Source: Cyclina sinensis (taxonomy: Eukaryota > Mollusca > Bivalvia > Venerida > Veneridae). Taken from it: 64,000 bases of DNA. Positions 35,495 through 48,335 of the stretch are shown piece after piece (position 1 is the first letter of the stretch; each line of letters begins with the position of its first letter). Position numbers and translations under genes: made by a program. The notes under the pieces were generated by a model that ran no database searches, was not told the DNA's origin, and saw nothing but the letters and a program-made list of their open reading frames with translations. Location: positions 41,616,627 through 41,680,626 of the forward strand of contig JAAONU010000013.1 of the NCBI GenBank assembly GCA_012932295.1. The letters run 5' to 3'.

Positions 35495-36790
35495 ACAAGA
35501 GGGCCATGATGGCCCTTAATTGCTCACCTGAGTACTGAGCACCTGGGTCTGTTGTTAAGCAAGCGTCAAGCAATATTACATTTTCTAACTGAATATCTTC
35601 AAAGATCTCATAATTTATATAAATAAAACCCATGGCACAGAGGCAAATTTTGACTAGCAGCTTGTGAGATGTCATTTGAATCAAACTGTTAACAAAAAAT
35701 CTATTTTTAGCTATGGTTGCCATTTTGTGCAATGGAGTGGAACCATTTTATAGGTGCGCATATAACCGACATTCCTGTGAATGCATGGAGTAGAAATAAA
35801 AGCAATATAAGCAACATTTCTACAAAGTAAAATGAAAATGGCATGGCAGTGTGTCAACTGAAGCCAAATACTGAAGAAAATCTTTTTTAAACTCCAATGG
35901 TCATTTTGTGAAACATAGCATAACCATCTAATCAACTTTAACTGGGGCTATGTAAGGATTTTTTCTGTGAAATTTGGTGGAAAATGACACTGCGCTTTTG
36001 GAGATGCTGTTTGAATTTTTTTCTATTTTAAGCATTTTCAGAAGTTATGTGCAATGGAGTGGAACGATTTAACCAATTTGAAAATAAGGCAAATTAAGAT
36101 ACATTTCTGTCAAGTTGGGTTAAAAATGGTGTATTGGTTGTGTGGTAATGTCACTTGAAGCCAATATTGATGAAATTCTATTTTTAGCTGTGGCGGCAAT
36201 TTTGTGTAATGGAGCAGAACCATTTAAGCAATTTTAATAGAGGGCTATGTAAGGAACATTTCTGCTAAATTTCATTGAAAATGATTTTTTAAGCTAAAGA
36301 GGAGATGCTTTATTTGTTGATCTTTTAGCTTTTTCAACCATTCTGTGAAGTTTGGTGGTAAATAATCCCTCAGTTTAGGAGGAGATGCTGTTTGATTTTT
36401 TTTCTATTTTTAACTTTTGCAGCCTTATGTGCAATGGAGTGGAACAATTTGAACAATTAAAAAAGGGCAATATAGCAACCATTCTGTCAAGTTTGGTTAA
36501 AATTTGCTTGGTGGTTTTGGAGGAGATGTCTTTTGAAGCCAAATATTAATGCAAATCTATATTAGGCTCTGGTGGCCATTTTGTGCAATGGAGCGAAACC
36601 ATTTTAATAGAAGGCTATTTCAGGAACATTTTTGTGAAATTTGGTGAAAATGACCTTAAAGTTTAGGAGGAGATGTTGAACTGCAACTGCACTCATTGTA
36701 AAAAAGTTTAAGGTCAGTAAGCCTATAAGCAACAGAGTTATGGTCCGGAAAACGTCTTGACGCCGCCCGCCGGCTCGCCCACTACAGGGT
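35495..36790 (+). repeat. ACAAGAGGGCC element, third copy, with TGTGCAATGGAGTGGAAC monomers
   Basis: The head is ACAAGAGGGCCATGATGGCCC, then TTGCTCACCTGAGTACTGAGC. The body contains degenerate monomers with CTATTTTTAGCT and GTGCAATGGAGTGGAACCAT near 35703, 36050, 36178, 36400 and 36557. The tail is AACAGAGTTATGGTCCGGAA and a GC-rich CGCCGCCCGCCGGCTCGCCC. The tail shares GTTATGSTCCGGA with the adjoining 34390 array, suggesting that array is an amplified or rearranged part of a similar element. Confidence 0.7.
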
Positions 36791-39066
36791 TTCCCGTTCT
36801 GACCGGCGTATTGAAATGACACGGGTCTTACATGTGTTTTACATCGAAGTCTTCTCTTTTTTCATTTTTTTAAGAAATGACAGGTGTGTAACGTAAGTTG
36901 GTGTATAAGTAGCGATTTTACCTTCTGCTTTACAGAAATAACGTGTAACTTGTCACATGTAGTTGGTCACAAGTCCTATAGTATAAAGTTTTTATTCTAC
37001 AGATGATAGCTGCAGCCACAAATACTGGTTATAAAAATTCCTTAACAAGAATTGTGACTAGGCGAAAGCCCTACCTAACACGTCACTGCCTGCCAGTTTT
37101 TTATGAGGGGTCGTATCATAACAAGGAGTGCTTCATCCGGTTTAAATAAAGGGCAAAGAGAGCTTTTAACAAATTACAAAATAAAAAGGTATACCTTTGC
37201 TTTTTGTTTGTATCTTCGGAAATAACTGTTTTAAGCACACAATAATCCCAGTTTTGCCGCACTAACATACTTTCTGTTCTAACTTAAGCATAAATGGCAA
37301 ATTATACAGGAGAAATGGTAGCTGTGTAAATCGTATTCCTAAAATTCTTAGTACACAAATGAAGGCATATATTTAGTTTCATAATAAATAGTTAAGCAGG
37401 TATCGAATTTCGTCCACTTCTCGCGGTTTCTCGATTGTTTGAGAACATCAGACATACAAGTGTTCAGACATTAATCACTAGGTGGTGGATTTAGCCTGAA
37501 ATTAACGATGTGTGTGCAATGTGTCATTATATAGAGAAAGAAGAGTATTTAGATTACGCAATTGATAACCGCCTGTTGAGAGCTTAGACAAAAACATAGT
37601 GATCCAATCTCGGTCTGTTAAATGAATTTCACGAGCGAAAGCTTTTTCAATGATTTTTACCTCATGCGTAGTTTATTTTGTAAGTAGATGACTTTTGTTT
37701 GTTTGTTTGTTTGTTTGTTTGATTGTTTGTTTTGTTTCCTTGTTTGCTTTTGGGGGGGGGGGTGTATTTATAAATAAGAACGATCCTGTTTTATGTAAGT
37801 GGCTGTATTGAATATTAAAAAATGAATGAATATTTTAAAATCTAGCTAAAATAAAAAAAAAACAACTGAAAATTTGAATTGACTAAAGCGTATATATAAA
37901 GAGTTGGTTTTGCGGTGTACCACTTAGTGAAATATCTTCCGAAGAATATCCTGTCACTAACTGTGATTTCATATATAGAATATAAACAGACGTGAACTTT
38001 CTTTCTAACAAATACATGTATCATTTTTCCTCAATCATTTTTACCCATCAAAGTTAGCTGAGTAAACTGAGAGTTGGTTTGTGTTGACGTATATATCTTA
38101 TGTACCTTGTACATATTGTGAAAATTATTAAGTAAAAAATATTTCGTTATTTTACTAAACTAAAAGAAAATAGTTTACATATAGCATTTTTATTTTTACT
38201 AATTATAATTCATTAATATTTGGATATTCGTTTTTTTTTATTTAAATTTTTTGAAACAACTGTAATGATAGCTAATTGAAATTACCTACGATGCGTGAAT
38301 ATTCCATCATCTCTAAAAGCGGCTATAAAATCTAATGTTTTTTTTCTCAAACTGACACGCTGTCCATGAATAAAGATATATCACACAGTGAACTTAGGTT
38401 GTGTCTGCTTGTTCAGTTAAGCATAAATATAATTACCATAATTTGATCAAACAAATGGAGCAAATAATAAAAGTAAAATACATTTTGACAAATGAGTGTT
38501 TGGGATATCTGATGCATAAAAAGGAATAATTTAAGATTTCTGATAAGCCCATTTGATCTATATTTGGCTTGACGTGACGCGATTTGTCGAAAATAAACTT
38601 ACTATAATAACTTATAAAAGCACAATTATAAACAGTACATACTTTGCCGAATAAAGTGTTATTGCTGCTGTATTTAGGTTGACATGTTAACTAAGGACGT
38701 TTGTAGACTAGGCATACGATGGAAAAAAAACTAGAAATATATTTTTTCTAGTACGAAGTACATCTTTATTGTTCGTTTCCATCATCGACAGGGGTCACGT
38801 GCTTACGAAAGAATCATGAATTATTCATAGTATTACAGAAACTTGGCCATTTCATTTATCTTAATAACTTACATTGTATATGACGCGGAAGGCATTTCTT
38901 ACGTTCAATCGTAAAGGGGCACAAATATCTTTAAGAAGATGGTCAGGCATAAGTTGTCTCTCACGCCAGGAATAAAAATATGATTTAATTGTTCTTGAAA
39001 GAAATGTTGTTTTATTATGTATGCTTTAATAAGAAGAGAGTAAGAGATAACTTAAAGTGTAATTAC
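36791..39066. other. Intron 3 sequence, no gene
   Basis: AT-rich with the GTTT/G-run tract at 37.7 kb. No exon of the minus-strand gene fitting phase 1 was found here. Confidence 0.45.
37694..37762. repeat. (GTTT)n microsatellite followed by an 11-base G run
   Basis: About ten GTTT units with small interruptions, then 11 consecutive G at 37752-37762. Confidence 0.9.
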
Positions 39067-39314
39067 CATAATCATCTCGCTCCGTATTCACTACCACTTC
39101 CGGTACCTCGTTCCACATTTCCGGTGAAATTCTTGGCGACGGCAATATATTCCGGAAGTTATCTTCTCTTGGAGTATTCCAGTTGCCGTCTGCTTCCCTG
39201 GCGACCCTAGATACGTCGACTAAACTATCGCGAACTTCTTCCAACCGGCGGAGGTGTGATGACAAATCGGTTGACACACTTTCTTCTCCAAGACTATGAT
39301 TCCGATCGGAAAGT
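39067..39314 (-). CDS. Exon 3 (248 nt) of the same gene; probable short helix
   Basis: On the minus strand the acceptor TTTTTACAG ends at 39315 and the donor GTAATT starts at 39066. The first base A completes GGA (Gly) with the GG that ends exon 2, and 82 further codons are open. The peptide begins LSDRNHSLGEESVSTDLSSH and continues with an amphipathic, probably helical stretch (LRRLEEVRDSLVDVSRVARE, about residues 335-354). An acidic/Pro-containing tail follows, with SPRISPEMW and TERDDY. The exon ends with one base (G), phase 1. GC content and codon use differ from the AT-rich flanks, where the open frame breaks down. The intron to exon 4 is about 10.3 kb. Function is unknown. Confidence 0.82.
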
Positions 39315-41483
39315 CTGTAAAAATAAACAAATTCAAATATTTCTACAATTGTTCTACAAAATATGCCGTCTAAAAGTCAAATCTTTTTAAGATTTCTTTC
39401 CACTTCCTTCTTCAAATGCAAGTTTTGTGAAATGTCAGTTCCATATGGCATTTATTGGACTGATAACCAGAATTACATGTCAAATATCCTTGTAAAAAAT
39501 GTACTCCATGATACTCCACTTCACATCACTCTTCAAAGCAACAGATTTCTCTTCAATCTTTACTTCTCAACGGTTTTGATTTGATTAGATTTCAGAAATA
39601 TCATTCACCATAACCGTCTCAAAAGCGATCTTTTTCTTGCAAAATCTCAATGAAAATGAAATTATGACATTTTGAAATCCATGTATAGCACATCAACAAC
39701 AGAAAACTTCATATATCCAATATTCTCGTTTTCTTTCAACATATCTGTGATTCGTTTAAAAGAAAGACATTTACCTTCTGAACAATAATATATTGTTAAT
39801 AATTGTCAGTGAAAATATCGGTTGACAAGAAACTATTACCACACAATGCGACACAGTGTTTATTTCGTTTTTTTCAAATCGAGTTTTGTGCAGGCTCATA
39901 AATATATCTTAAATGTAGCGCCGCTTTTCGCTTTTATTTATACACACATCTCTTTTCTGATATCACGACTGTAATTTTCATTAACCGTTAGTATTTCTCA
40001 TCTACATTTCAGTTTGTCTATTCAACAACAAATGTCATCTTTCGGACATTTTTTTCTGGTATGGTATTATGTAAGTCCATAAATAGTCCATAAATCCGTT
40101 AAAACAAGAAATAGATAAAAATGTACTTTTTGACACAAACGTATTACAGAAAGCGTATCGGCTTTCCTGCTATATTACTGTGATAATATGCGTGCTTAGA
40201 TCCTAAAAGATAGACATATTATTTGTTAGTATAGATGCAATTAGGCATGTGTTGTTGCTTGGATCCCAAATATAGACAAAATGTCAAATACATTACAATA
40301 CAGTCCAAACCAGCTGTGCACATTTTCTTATAACTTGTATAAAACACATCAGAAACGGGGGAAATCTGTAACCAACTCCAGTTCCATACGGATAAACACC
40401 GTACTCTATCCATTTACTTTCAGATATGGCTCAATGCCAGTCAATCCGTCCATTTTAATTGTCCGCCAATCCGTCCCTTTTTTGCATAGCATCTATCCAA
40501 TGAGGTTTGCAGTAAAAGTCAGTCTTTTTTTTTTGCGAAAAGTCTACACAAATGTATGTTTATTGCGAGGCAATTGTGTAAGATGTAAGTACTATATATA
40601 AAGAACAATTTCACTGTAACACAGTTGTCACATATTTCTTTATAAGATGAAATGAAATCTCTTTATGTGATTCAACTTCTGAAATTCTTCAAATAAAGGT
40701 TCAGTAATATTTTACACGCAATTTAATACAAACTGCATCCGCAAATGACAATTTTCAAAACTGAGTTTTAAATCACTCGCTCTTTCAATAAATATTGATT
40801 AAATGTGATTAAACATCCGTATGGAGTGAATTTCGTTTATATTTTATGCATAGTTTATGCAGACTTATTTATATGAATTGTAGTCATTTATAATGTAATT
40901 TAGGATATCACATATTACATTCCTTTGAGGTTTGTGATAAAGAATTCCTACTGTCCTCTTTGAAACTTGTCACGATTGATAATGAAGCTGAACTTTGAAA
41001 TACTCGTACGTAAGGACAGTTTAAAGTGTCCTTAATGAAGGCAATATGCTTAAGGTTAATATGTTTATTAGTGGTATTCAAAATCAGTAAAGTATATTCT
41101 TTAAATGTCGAGCCAATCAATATTACGTTCAGCAAACGTGTGACCTGCAACAGAGCAACTAAATGACATGTAGAAATGTACGAGAAAAACGCGAAAGTCA
41201 ACACGTGTACAACTGTACAGTCACAGTTTCGGTACAATTATTAACGAATTATGTGCTTTGTTAGTAATAAACGTTTGGCTGCAGTACTGCTAGAAATAAG
41301 TTGAAGTAATCGATCAGTGAAGAAAACGACGAGTTATCACAAATCACTTGTACTATCAACACAACATGTTCTGTTTATATGATTATATTCTGTTCTGTTC
41401 AGGAATCTCAGACTTTAAGTAAACGTCTTGTGTACGCTACAATCCTGGGTATTCTTCATTTCATCTTTCTCAACTTAATTTTT

Positions 41484-41503
41484 CATTATTATTATTTAAA
41501 AAA

Positions 41504-41538
<35 letters not shown>
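41484..41538. repeat. (ATT)n microsatellite
   Basis: ATT repeated with one A-rich interruption; it produces an isoleucine run in a chance open frame. Confidence 0.9.
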
Positions 41539-41539
<1 letters not shown>

Positions 41540-41579
41540 ACCGTGTTATCCCAGAATTAATTTAAAGTTATGTATTAGT

Positions 41580-41735
41580 GTTCAAAATGGCGCAGCTGCT
41601 TGCCAGTCAACAGTAATGATGAAAACGCAATGAATTCTAAAAATTCATGTTAATTAGAAACAATCAATACCTTTTTCGCTTCAATGGCGGACGGTCACGT
41701 GATCTTTATAATGGCGGCGGCCAATTTCTCAATTA
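41580..41735. promoter_or_regulatory. Possible promoter: ATGGCGG, CACGTGA and CCAAT motifs
   Basis: The stretch holds AAAATGGCGCAGCTGC (41586), CAATGGCGGACGG (41683), GGTCACGTGATC (41693), ATAATGGCGGCGGCCAATTTC (41709 on). ATGGCGGC resembles a YY1 site, CACGTGA an E-box, GGCCAAT a CCAAT box. GC content is locally raised. It lies about 2.4 kb upstream of exon 3 on the gene strand, so an alternative promoter giving a shorter protein is possible. No transcript evidence. Confidence 0.3.
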
Positions 41736-44574
41736 TGAAACGGTCTTTATGAATGAAATTTTATATTCCACTATAATAGGCCTGTCATAATTTTTTTTAC
41801 CTTTGTACGTCTATTCAATGGGAGTAAAACTATGCCAAAGTCAATATGTATGTACAAATGGTGAAGATGACTATGGCCAGATATCTAACTTAGATATCTG
41901 ATCTTATTTTCTTTACGATCTGAGCTCGCGTTAGCACAAGACAATCTCATTATATGCAGTCCCCTGACAGAATACTATATTTGTTTAATTCCAATATTCC
42001 GTATATAAACGTCAAAGAATCTCAAAGAAACTGTGAATTTACACCTAACATTGAGTCATGCATAAAAACTAGACTTTGTGACAACTGCTTCTTAATTCAA
42101 TATTTTTTTTTGTTTAAGTCGAAATCAAATAAAATGAAACATCTTCAAACATCCTGGAAGTTCGGTGTTTAGCCATTTTGCTGCCATAGTAACTAAGTTA
42201 TTTATACAGAATAGATACGACATTTCATAATTTTTCTTGCCTACACTCATTATTAAGATATTTACATACAGTCTGAGCTGTCACACAGACTCACGTGATG
42301 GCATTCAGATACTTTTTCCAGAATAATGATAAAGTATTACTGCTTACGAATATATATCACTTATGAACAGCATTGTCGTAAAAGTAGTTCGCGTAACAAA
42401 TATGAAATACATGCTTACACTTAGTAAAAATAGTTCTGACTACGACGAGTATTAATTACACACTATGTACTCCAGTTCATTTACTGAAACATGATTTTAC
42501 TTAAATTAGCACTATTCAAAGAAAATTATACCGTGCAAACCTTACAATCACTTCCAAGACTCTGAAGTTCTGAAACTCGGCAAATTTTCTTTGAAGTTTT
42601 CTATTGATCTGATATTTCACATCTCTGTTTATATTCATGAATGTTTCTATACAAGCTTATCCCCTTGTCCAAATTGATATTGTAACTTGACGTATGATAG
42701 GCTAAACAATGAATAAATTTAATTAATTTCTCTATCAGAATGTCGACGCTCTCTGATGTATTCATTCGCCTGCGAATCCCTGATATATTCTGTACACTTC
42801 TTAGATGAAGGTGTTATGTTCAAAACCCTAAGTGGTCAGCAAAGCGCCCTAAAAGTAAACTAATGTCGATAAATACATATCGGTTTCTGCAAAAGTCAGT
42901 CAGTCTTAAAGTCTGTTCTGTGGCATCCCAACACATGCCTTATAGTGAGCTCTGAAGTTATTTGCTACCACACAACTCTCATTGTAATAAAATATCTGTA
43001 TATAAAATAGACGTAAGACAAAGTACATACTCCGTTGACAATTATATGAAAAGGAAAGATCTTGCCAGTGACAGATATCTGTTGTGTCCTTGATTTGGGT
43101 GTACCGTTCATGACTGCACTAAATGTTTAGCAGAATGTCATCAAATTTTACAATATAGTCTTTTATGTTCATAAAGCATCTAATGCACGTGAAATATGCA
43201 TTTTCAATGGACAATTTGTAAAGGTACCGGTCGCTTCAGAACTTTTGAGGTAAAAGTTTCGAACTTCAGTCCTTGCATGACCATAACAGTAACCGTGTCC
43301 TACGCCTGCCATATTTTGAAAGAATCGGGGATAAAAGATGAACACAAAATGGTTACATCATTAGGCTGATGGTACAGAAGATATGATGTCACAACCGAGA
43401 CGAAAATAACTAAAGATAAAGATATTCAACTACTGTTGATGTAGTCTTGTGAAAATCATATTTGCAGGTATTTTGGTATGATTTCCAATGCAGGAGTACA
43501 GATAGCAACCTAATCTTAAATGTTTTGACAACAACAACAAACTAATATTTCATAAAGAAAAAGCTTTGACAACAACAACAAATAACAATAAAATTCTTAT
43601 TTTGAGAATGTTCTATGTATTTACTCTTATGCAATTAAATTTAAAAACATTAAGTTACCAGATGACAGTTGTAAAATTGTATGTGGTACTCTGACATTTA
43701 AGATCTTATTTTTTTTAGAATCAATGTCAATAGCACGTGCCACAAGACGTCAGAAGAAAACCTTTCACGTCTGCTGAAAAACTGATATGGGTATTTTTTG
43801 TCAGAAATACCATAGAAATTATGGTTTATTGCGCTGACTCGAGATTCTCTTTATAAAGGTCGATCAGAAAATGTTAAGTTAGGTGTATTTTTTAGTTCGG
43901 ATATAGAAACAGGAATACATAACAGGAGATTATCATTATTATCAAACAAAAGCCGCATGTCGTAAAATCCCGACTTCCTCTTGGTTTTTTTATATTATTT
44001 ACACTGCGAGCTTGGAGCTTCCTGCTAATTCATAATGTTTCTGGGTACTATATATTTAATTACTTTTGACATTTTCTGTACTTTCGATCAGTTTACTATA
44101 CTTTCTGTACATTTTTTTCCTTGAGCAACCCATACGTGACTACAACTGAACGAATTCATTATGACCTTGACATTAACACTTGCTGTCTAAAAATCTGAGA
44201 TTTCTCAAACCTTGATCGAGGTCATATTGCAATATTTTAAAATCAGCTGCAAAACATAAAACTACCAGGATAACAAAGCAATAAGATTACTATTATATAT
44301 GCTTTATTATCCAAGCAGTCTAAATGACACATTACAGATGGTGATATATTAAGTGGCCTTGACCTTGACAAGACACGACTGAAGGTTATACAATATTCAA
44401 CACCAGCCTTGTTATAAAGAATTTATCTTAAGCAATTACGAAATAATAAAAATTTAATAAAAATTTAATGTTCAAACAGGCCACAAATTTACACAAGTCT
44501 ACAGAAAACGATATTGTCGGCCTAAAAAAAATTATCCTATTCCAGAAACACAACATGAAAGACATTCATCAGTG

Positions 44575-44662
44575 GAGGAGCGGGGGATCGTACTTGCGAC
44601 CACTGGATTACGAGTCCAGCGCGTTTCCACTGGACCACTGAACTGCAGGCCTTGAATGTTGA
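44575..44662 (-). repeat. tRNA-like sequence (Thr-CGT-like), SINE head or pseudogene
   Basis: On the minus strand TTCAGTGGTCCAGTGGAAA resembles an A box, CTGGACTCGTAATCCAG forms an anticodon stem-loop with CGT, and AGTACGATCCCCC resembles a B box. The T-arm and acceptor stems do not pair cleanly, so a working tRNA gene is unlikely. Confidence 0.45.
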
Positions 44663-45033
44663 TGTGGCTGAGTAGCCCATTACAACTCTTTAATCTTTGA
44701 TTATCGCCACATACAAAGGTCATAATAAGATTTTTTTATCATCAGTTTTGCAATTCAAACTTCCCTGAATAAACAATTTTCCGACTGTTTCTAAAATATA
44801 CGTGATACACCTGCAAACAAGGGAGAAAACTAGTAATAATTTTATAATGAAATACTATCAGAGTTGTCGTTAATTAATGTTCCGCAACACGCTATGAAAA
44901 TAGAGCATGATGCACTACACTTGTATAATTATGTTTAACAGTTTTATAAATACAAAAATCGAAAAGAAAAAAACAAAGACACACACAAATAAGACTTTCA
45001 AAAAAATGTTTAACGTGGCTCAAATACAGTTTG

Positions 45034-45035
<2 letters not shown>

Positions 45036-45112
<77 letters not shown>
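45036..45112. repeat. (AT)n microsatellite
   Basis: About 38 uninterrupted AT dinucleotides; a likely polymorphic and fold-prone locus. Confidence 0.95.
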
Positions 45113-45115
<3 letters not shown>

Positions 45116-47264
45116 TTAAGTATGCACAGTCTTTCACAAAATGTCAGCTTTAAAAAAAATTAAACTGAGAAATAGCTGTTTTGAAAAGTGTAAATCACAG
45201 AATGAAAATATCATTTTTTTACATATCAAACCAGTAACAGGAACATTTTATAGGACAAACGCTTAATGACCTACAGTGTGAAACAAATGATAAAAAGGGG
45301 ACAGTTAAAGATGGTCGTCAAGTCGGTGCCTTACACTCTGTTTGAATGATGAGTGTTGCATTAAATACAAGCAGTTTAGGGGTATTTGTTATATAGAATT
45401 ATTGAAAAAAAATCGGCGTTTATTACAATTGTAGTGACCTAAATAACGCTCACTGTTCACTGTTTTGGTGTCGTCCATAATAGCATATTAAAAGTTATAT
45501 AACTTTCCAGCTTTCAAATTCTTGTTTCGGATTTTGCATGTACGATCATTCCGTAGGGAAAAAATGACTAAGAAACAAAGTAATTATCTCGAATGTAAAA
45601 GCAAATAATAAAGGTCTCAACAACCGGTCGTTTTAAGCGCGAAATCATTGAAAGCATGTGACGTATTTGTGTGCAAAATAGTTTACAAAATTCAGTGTTG
45701 AATGCTGTGAAATGACCATTTACTAAAATAGAAGTGCTATTTCTATATGAGAGACGTGAGAACTTTAAGTTTATTCGAGGAAACGCATAATTAGAACAGA
45801 GGGGGAGAATACGTGTATTTGCTCTATAAATATATATTGAACGTTACTACTAGTTTATGATAAAAGTTCCGCGAAGGGAGAAGTAATTCTGAAGTGGTTA
45901 CTCTAGAAGTGGCTACGGGTAAATTAGATATCTGTCAGTAAAAATACGAATCACACCATGCTAGTATATTTACTTCATTATTTCAATCTATTACTTCCCC
46001 CTGTTAAATACACTTAACAGTACTCAACGATTTTCATTTGTATAATTGGATTTTCTCCACACGTAACAAGGGAACCACGGACGCCTGGACAAATTATTGG
46101 CACTCGTAGAGAAAGGTCCGAGAATTCTCTAGCTGAAATTATTACTGTGAATGATATGACATGTTACGCTCAGCATCATGGGAAATGGAAGATTTCTTGT
46201 TTAAGACTTCTAAAACAGCATGTAGTAATATCAGTATTTTGCGTAAAAGTCAGATCACGGACAAATGAATTATTATGCACTGGTTTAATAATCTGACATT
46301 TGGTTAAGTCTTTTATGCATATGTGAACTGGTACACAAAACTTATTGTTTTTTTTTAAAAAAAAACAAACACAAAAAACAAAAACAAAACAAAAACAAAA
46401 GAACGAAATGAATAATTTAAGAATTGTTGTCACTTCACATCGTCTGCTTACAGCTGCCTTTATTCTGTCGACACATGGATTTCGATAAAAATTAAAATGG
46501 CCTAGACGGATAAGGGAAAAATACTTAAGTAACTGAACTATAGCCCATACTGATGCCGTTAGGAATACTGTAAAGTAAAGACCTAAAAAAACACAGATGA
46601 TCAACAAATGCATAATTTTCTATATGCTCATGCTATTCCCCATGTTTTATAATCTTCTAATTAATTTTCTACATCTATATATTTTTTGTTCTACTAATAA
46701 TTGCATGTACATCTGCCATTTTATCATTGTTTCTCAATAAATAGCTTATTGCTAAATAAAGATTATCATATATACAACAGTTGAATCATAGAATACATAT
46801 ATGTATGTATCATAATATCTGCTTAGTCTAAAATCTGCGTACTTTATCCGGTATGTATATTGAAGTTGATATGCATAGAATAGGAAAAGGCTTTTAAACT
46901 TTTAGCGTGATGACTTGCAGAAGTATTTGACACGTAACTGTAAAATTTCCTCATTTCTTAGGAAACTAATAAATATTAAATAAGTACTTGGATACAGAGA
47001 GGGAAATTTTGAACCTTTTTAAACAAATAAAAATCATGAATCAATACAGTCTACAGTTTTTTCACAAAATGTGGTGTCTTTTCTTGCACGTTGTTCTTTC
47101 ATTATGGTTTAAGGAAAATCCCTTTCTCAAAGTGAATACAGAGTCAATATTTCGTAATTTCGTATTTTCTGATAATAATGCACAGCTTAAAGGCTAGTCT
47201 AACTTTTCTTACGAACATGACAGTCCACAACAGAATGATGCAATGCATCTTAAATACACAACCC

Positions 47265-47332
47265 AGAGCGGGATTCGAACTCCGATCTTAGCGCATCGAA
47301 GACTCTAACCACTGAGCCAAAGAATCGATTCT
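47265..47332 (-). repeat. tRNA-like sequence with good A and B boxes, SINE head or pseudogene
   Basis: On the minus strand TGGCTCAGTGGTTAGAG is an A-box region and GAGTTCGAATCCCGCTC an excellent B box with a plausible T stem. The anticodon arm (GTCTTCGATGCGCTAAGAT) is irregular. It sits in intron 2, about 100 bases past the donor of exon 2 and on the same strand as the gene. A tRNA-derived SINE or tRNA pseudogene is most likely. Confidence 0.5.
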
Positions 47333-47431
47333 CTGATGCAGTTGTCAGAAGTTTAATTTATACAATTATAGAAAGGTATGCACTAGACCGTAACAGTTGA
47401 AGAATATGCCAAGATTAAAATCTTTACTTAC

Positions 47432-48335
47432 CCGTCAAAAGGATTCTCAAGAATGGATTCGAGATCAGACACAGAACCTGGATCGTCTGCTAGAAGTAAA
47501 GGCATACGTTTCTTGTTCGGTGAGCTTGGCACAGCCGATTCGGACGAAGCACGTCCACGTCGGTAATTCAAATTTGTATCCGATCGGTACATATCCGAAT
47601 TATTGTTATAAAACGTGATTGTATCCAAACATGTCATTGAGCGCGGACGTCGTGTTTTGAAGACTTGATGTCTCCTTCGAATATTTTCACTAGACCGCCG
47701 TCTGGCTGGATTAGTGCCATTAGTAACACAGTTTGAGTTGACATAGTTGCTACAATTTTGATTATTCGCGGCGGTATAGTTACTCCATTCACTTCCGCTA
47801 CTCAAACTTCCGCTACTGATACTGTCTCTATATCCGGTTAAATCACACTGAGTCGATATGTCACGTTGCCACGGGTACCTCGCCTCATAACTTTCTCCAA
47901 CAATATCCATATGGAGAAGTGTATGGTTTGCCTGATCGTCCTCGAAATTATTCGTCTGCTTTCCATTTACGACAGAAGACTCTGTAACCTCGTTATCGTT
48001 GTGCCCATTTGTTGAAACAAAGTAATCGTCCCTAGAGTGCATAATGTGGTTTTTATTCATGTCCACTGGTGTAACCATTGGCAACACAGACGTTGAATTA
48101 TATCTGCGCATCATTATGTCCCTTTTCCTGATAGAGGGTGACCGTGAAGTTAATGTCTTTTCTAGATCACTGTTGTGTAAATCCATTAAGCTCGATTCGT
48201 TATGTTTTCTAAATGGTGCCTCGGGGTCACCATACTCTTTTTGATAGCCACGTGACTTGTCTGAGCATGGCCGTCTTGGAGGTAGTGCTGGTGCTTCTTC
48301 ATTTATCTCTGAAACAGGCACTTGAGAAATGTTCT
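47432..48335 (-). CDS. Exon 2 (904 nt) of a Ser/Arg/Asn-rich probable adaptor-like protein
   Basis: This is the clearest coding exon in the window. On the minus strand the acceptor is a pyrimidine tract plus TTTCAG ending at 48336, and the donor is GTAAGT at 47431. It encodes residues 13-314 of the assembled protein. Visible features are: APALPPRRP (about residues 27-35), a class of proline-rich SH3 ligand; several basic clusters followed by Ser (RRRSS, RRPRS, RRGRASS), typical of basophilic kinase sites; a Ser-rich tract (SISSGSLSSGSEWS); and an NPF motif in ENPFDG at the very end, the type bound by EH domains. There is no signal peptide or membrane segment in it. SH3-ligand plus NPF motifs suggest a cytoplasmic scaffold or endocytic adaptor, or the cytoplasmic tail of a receptor; that is inference. 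I do not recognise the family. The exon ends in phase 2 (GG). Confidence 0.88.

Larger units (their letters stand above)
39315..47264. other. Intron 2 of the minus-strand gene
   Basis: About 8.1 kb separate exons 2 and 3. Apart from the microsatellites, possible promoter and tRNA-like sequences listed separately, nothing is recognised. A hydrophobic 145-codon minus-strand ORF (46176-46613) has splice-like borders but the wrong phase for this intron. Confidence 0.6.

Noticed and set aside
40908..41237. 109-codon minus-strand ORF
   Set aside because: Composition like translated AT-rich DNA, no splice sites that fit, no domain.
44575..44662. Functional tRNA-Thr(CGT) gene
   Set aside because: Acceptor and T stems do not pair well; more likely a pseudogene or SINE head.
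46176..46613. 145-codon hydrophobic minus-strand ORF with a TTTTTTTAG acceptor and GTAAGC donor, possible exon in intron 2
   Set aside because: Entry phase 1 and exit phase 0 do not fit a phase-2 intron, part of the frame is a homopolymer-rich Phe/Cys tract, and no family is recognised.
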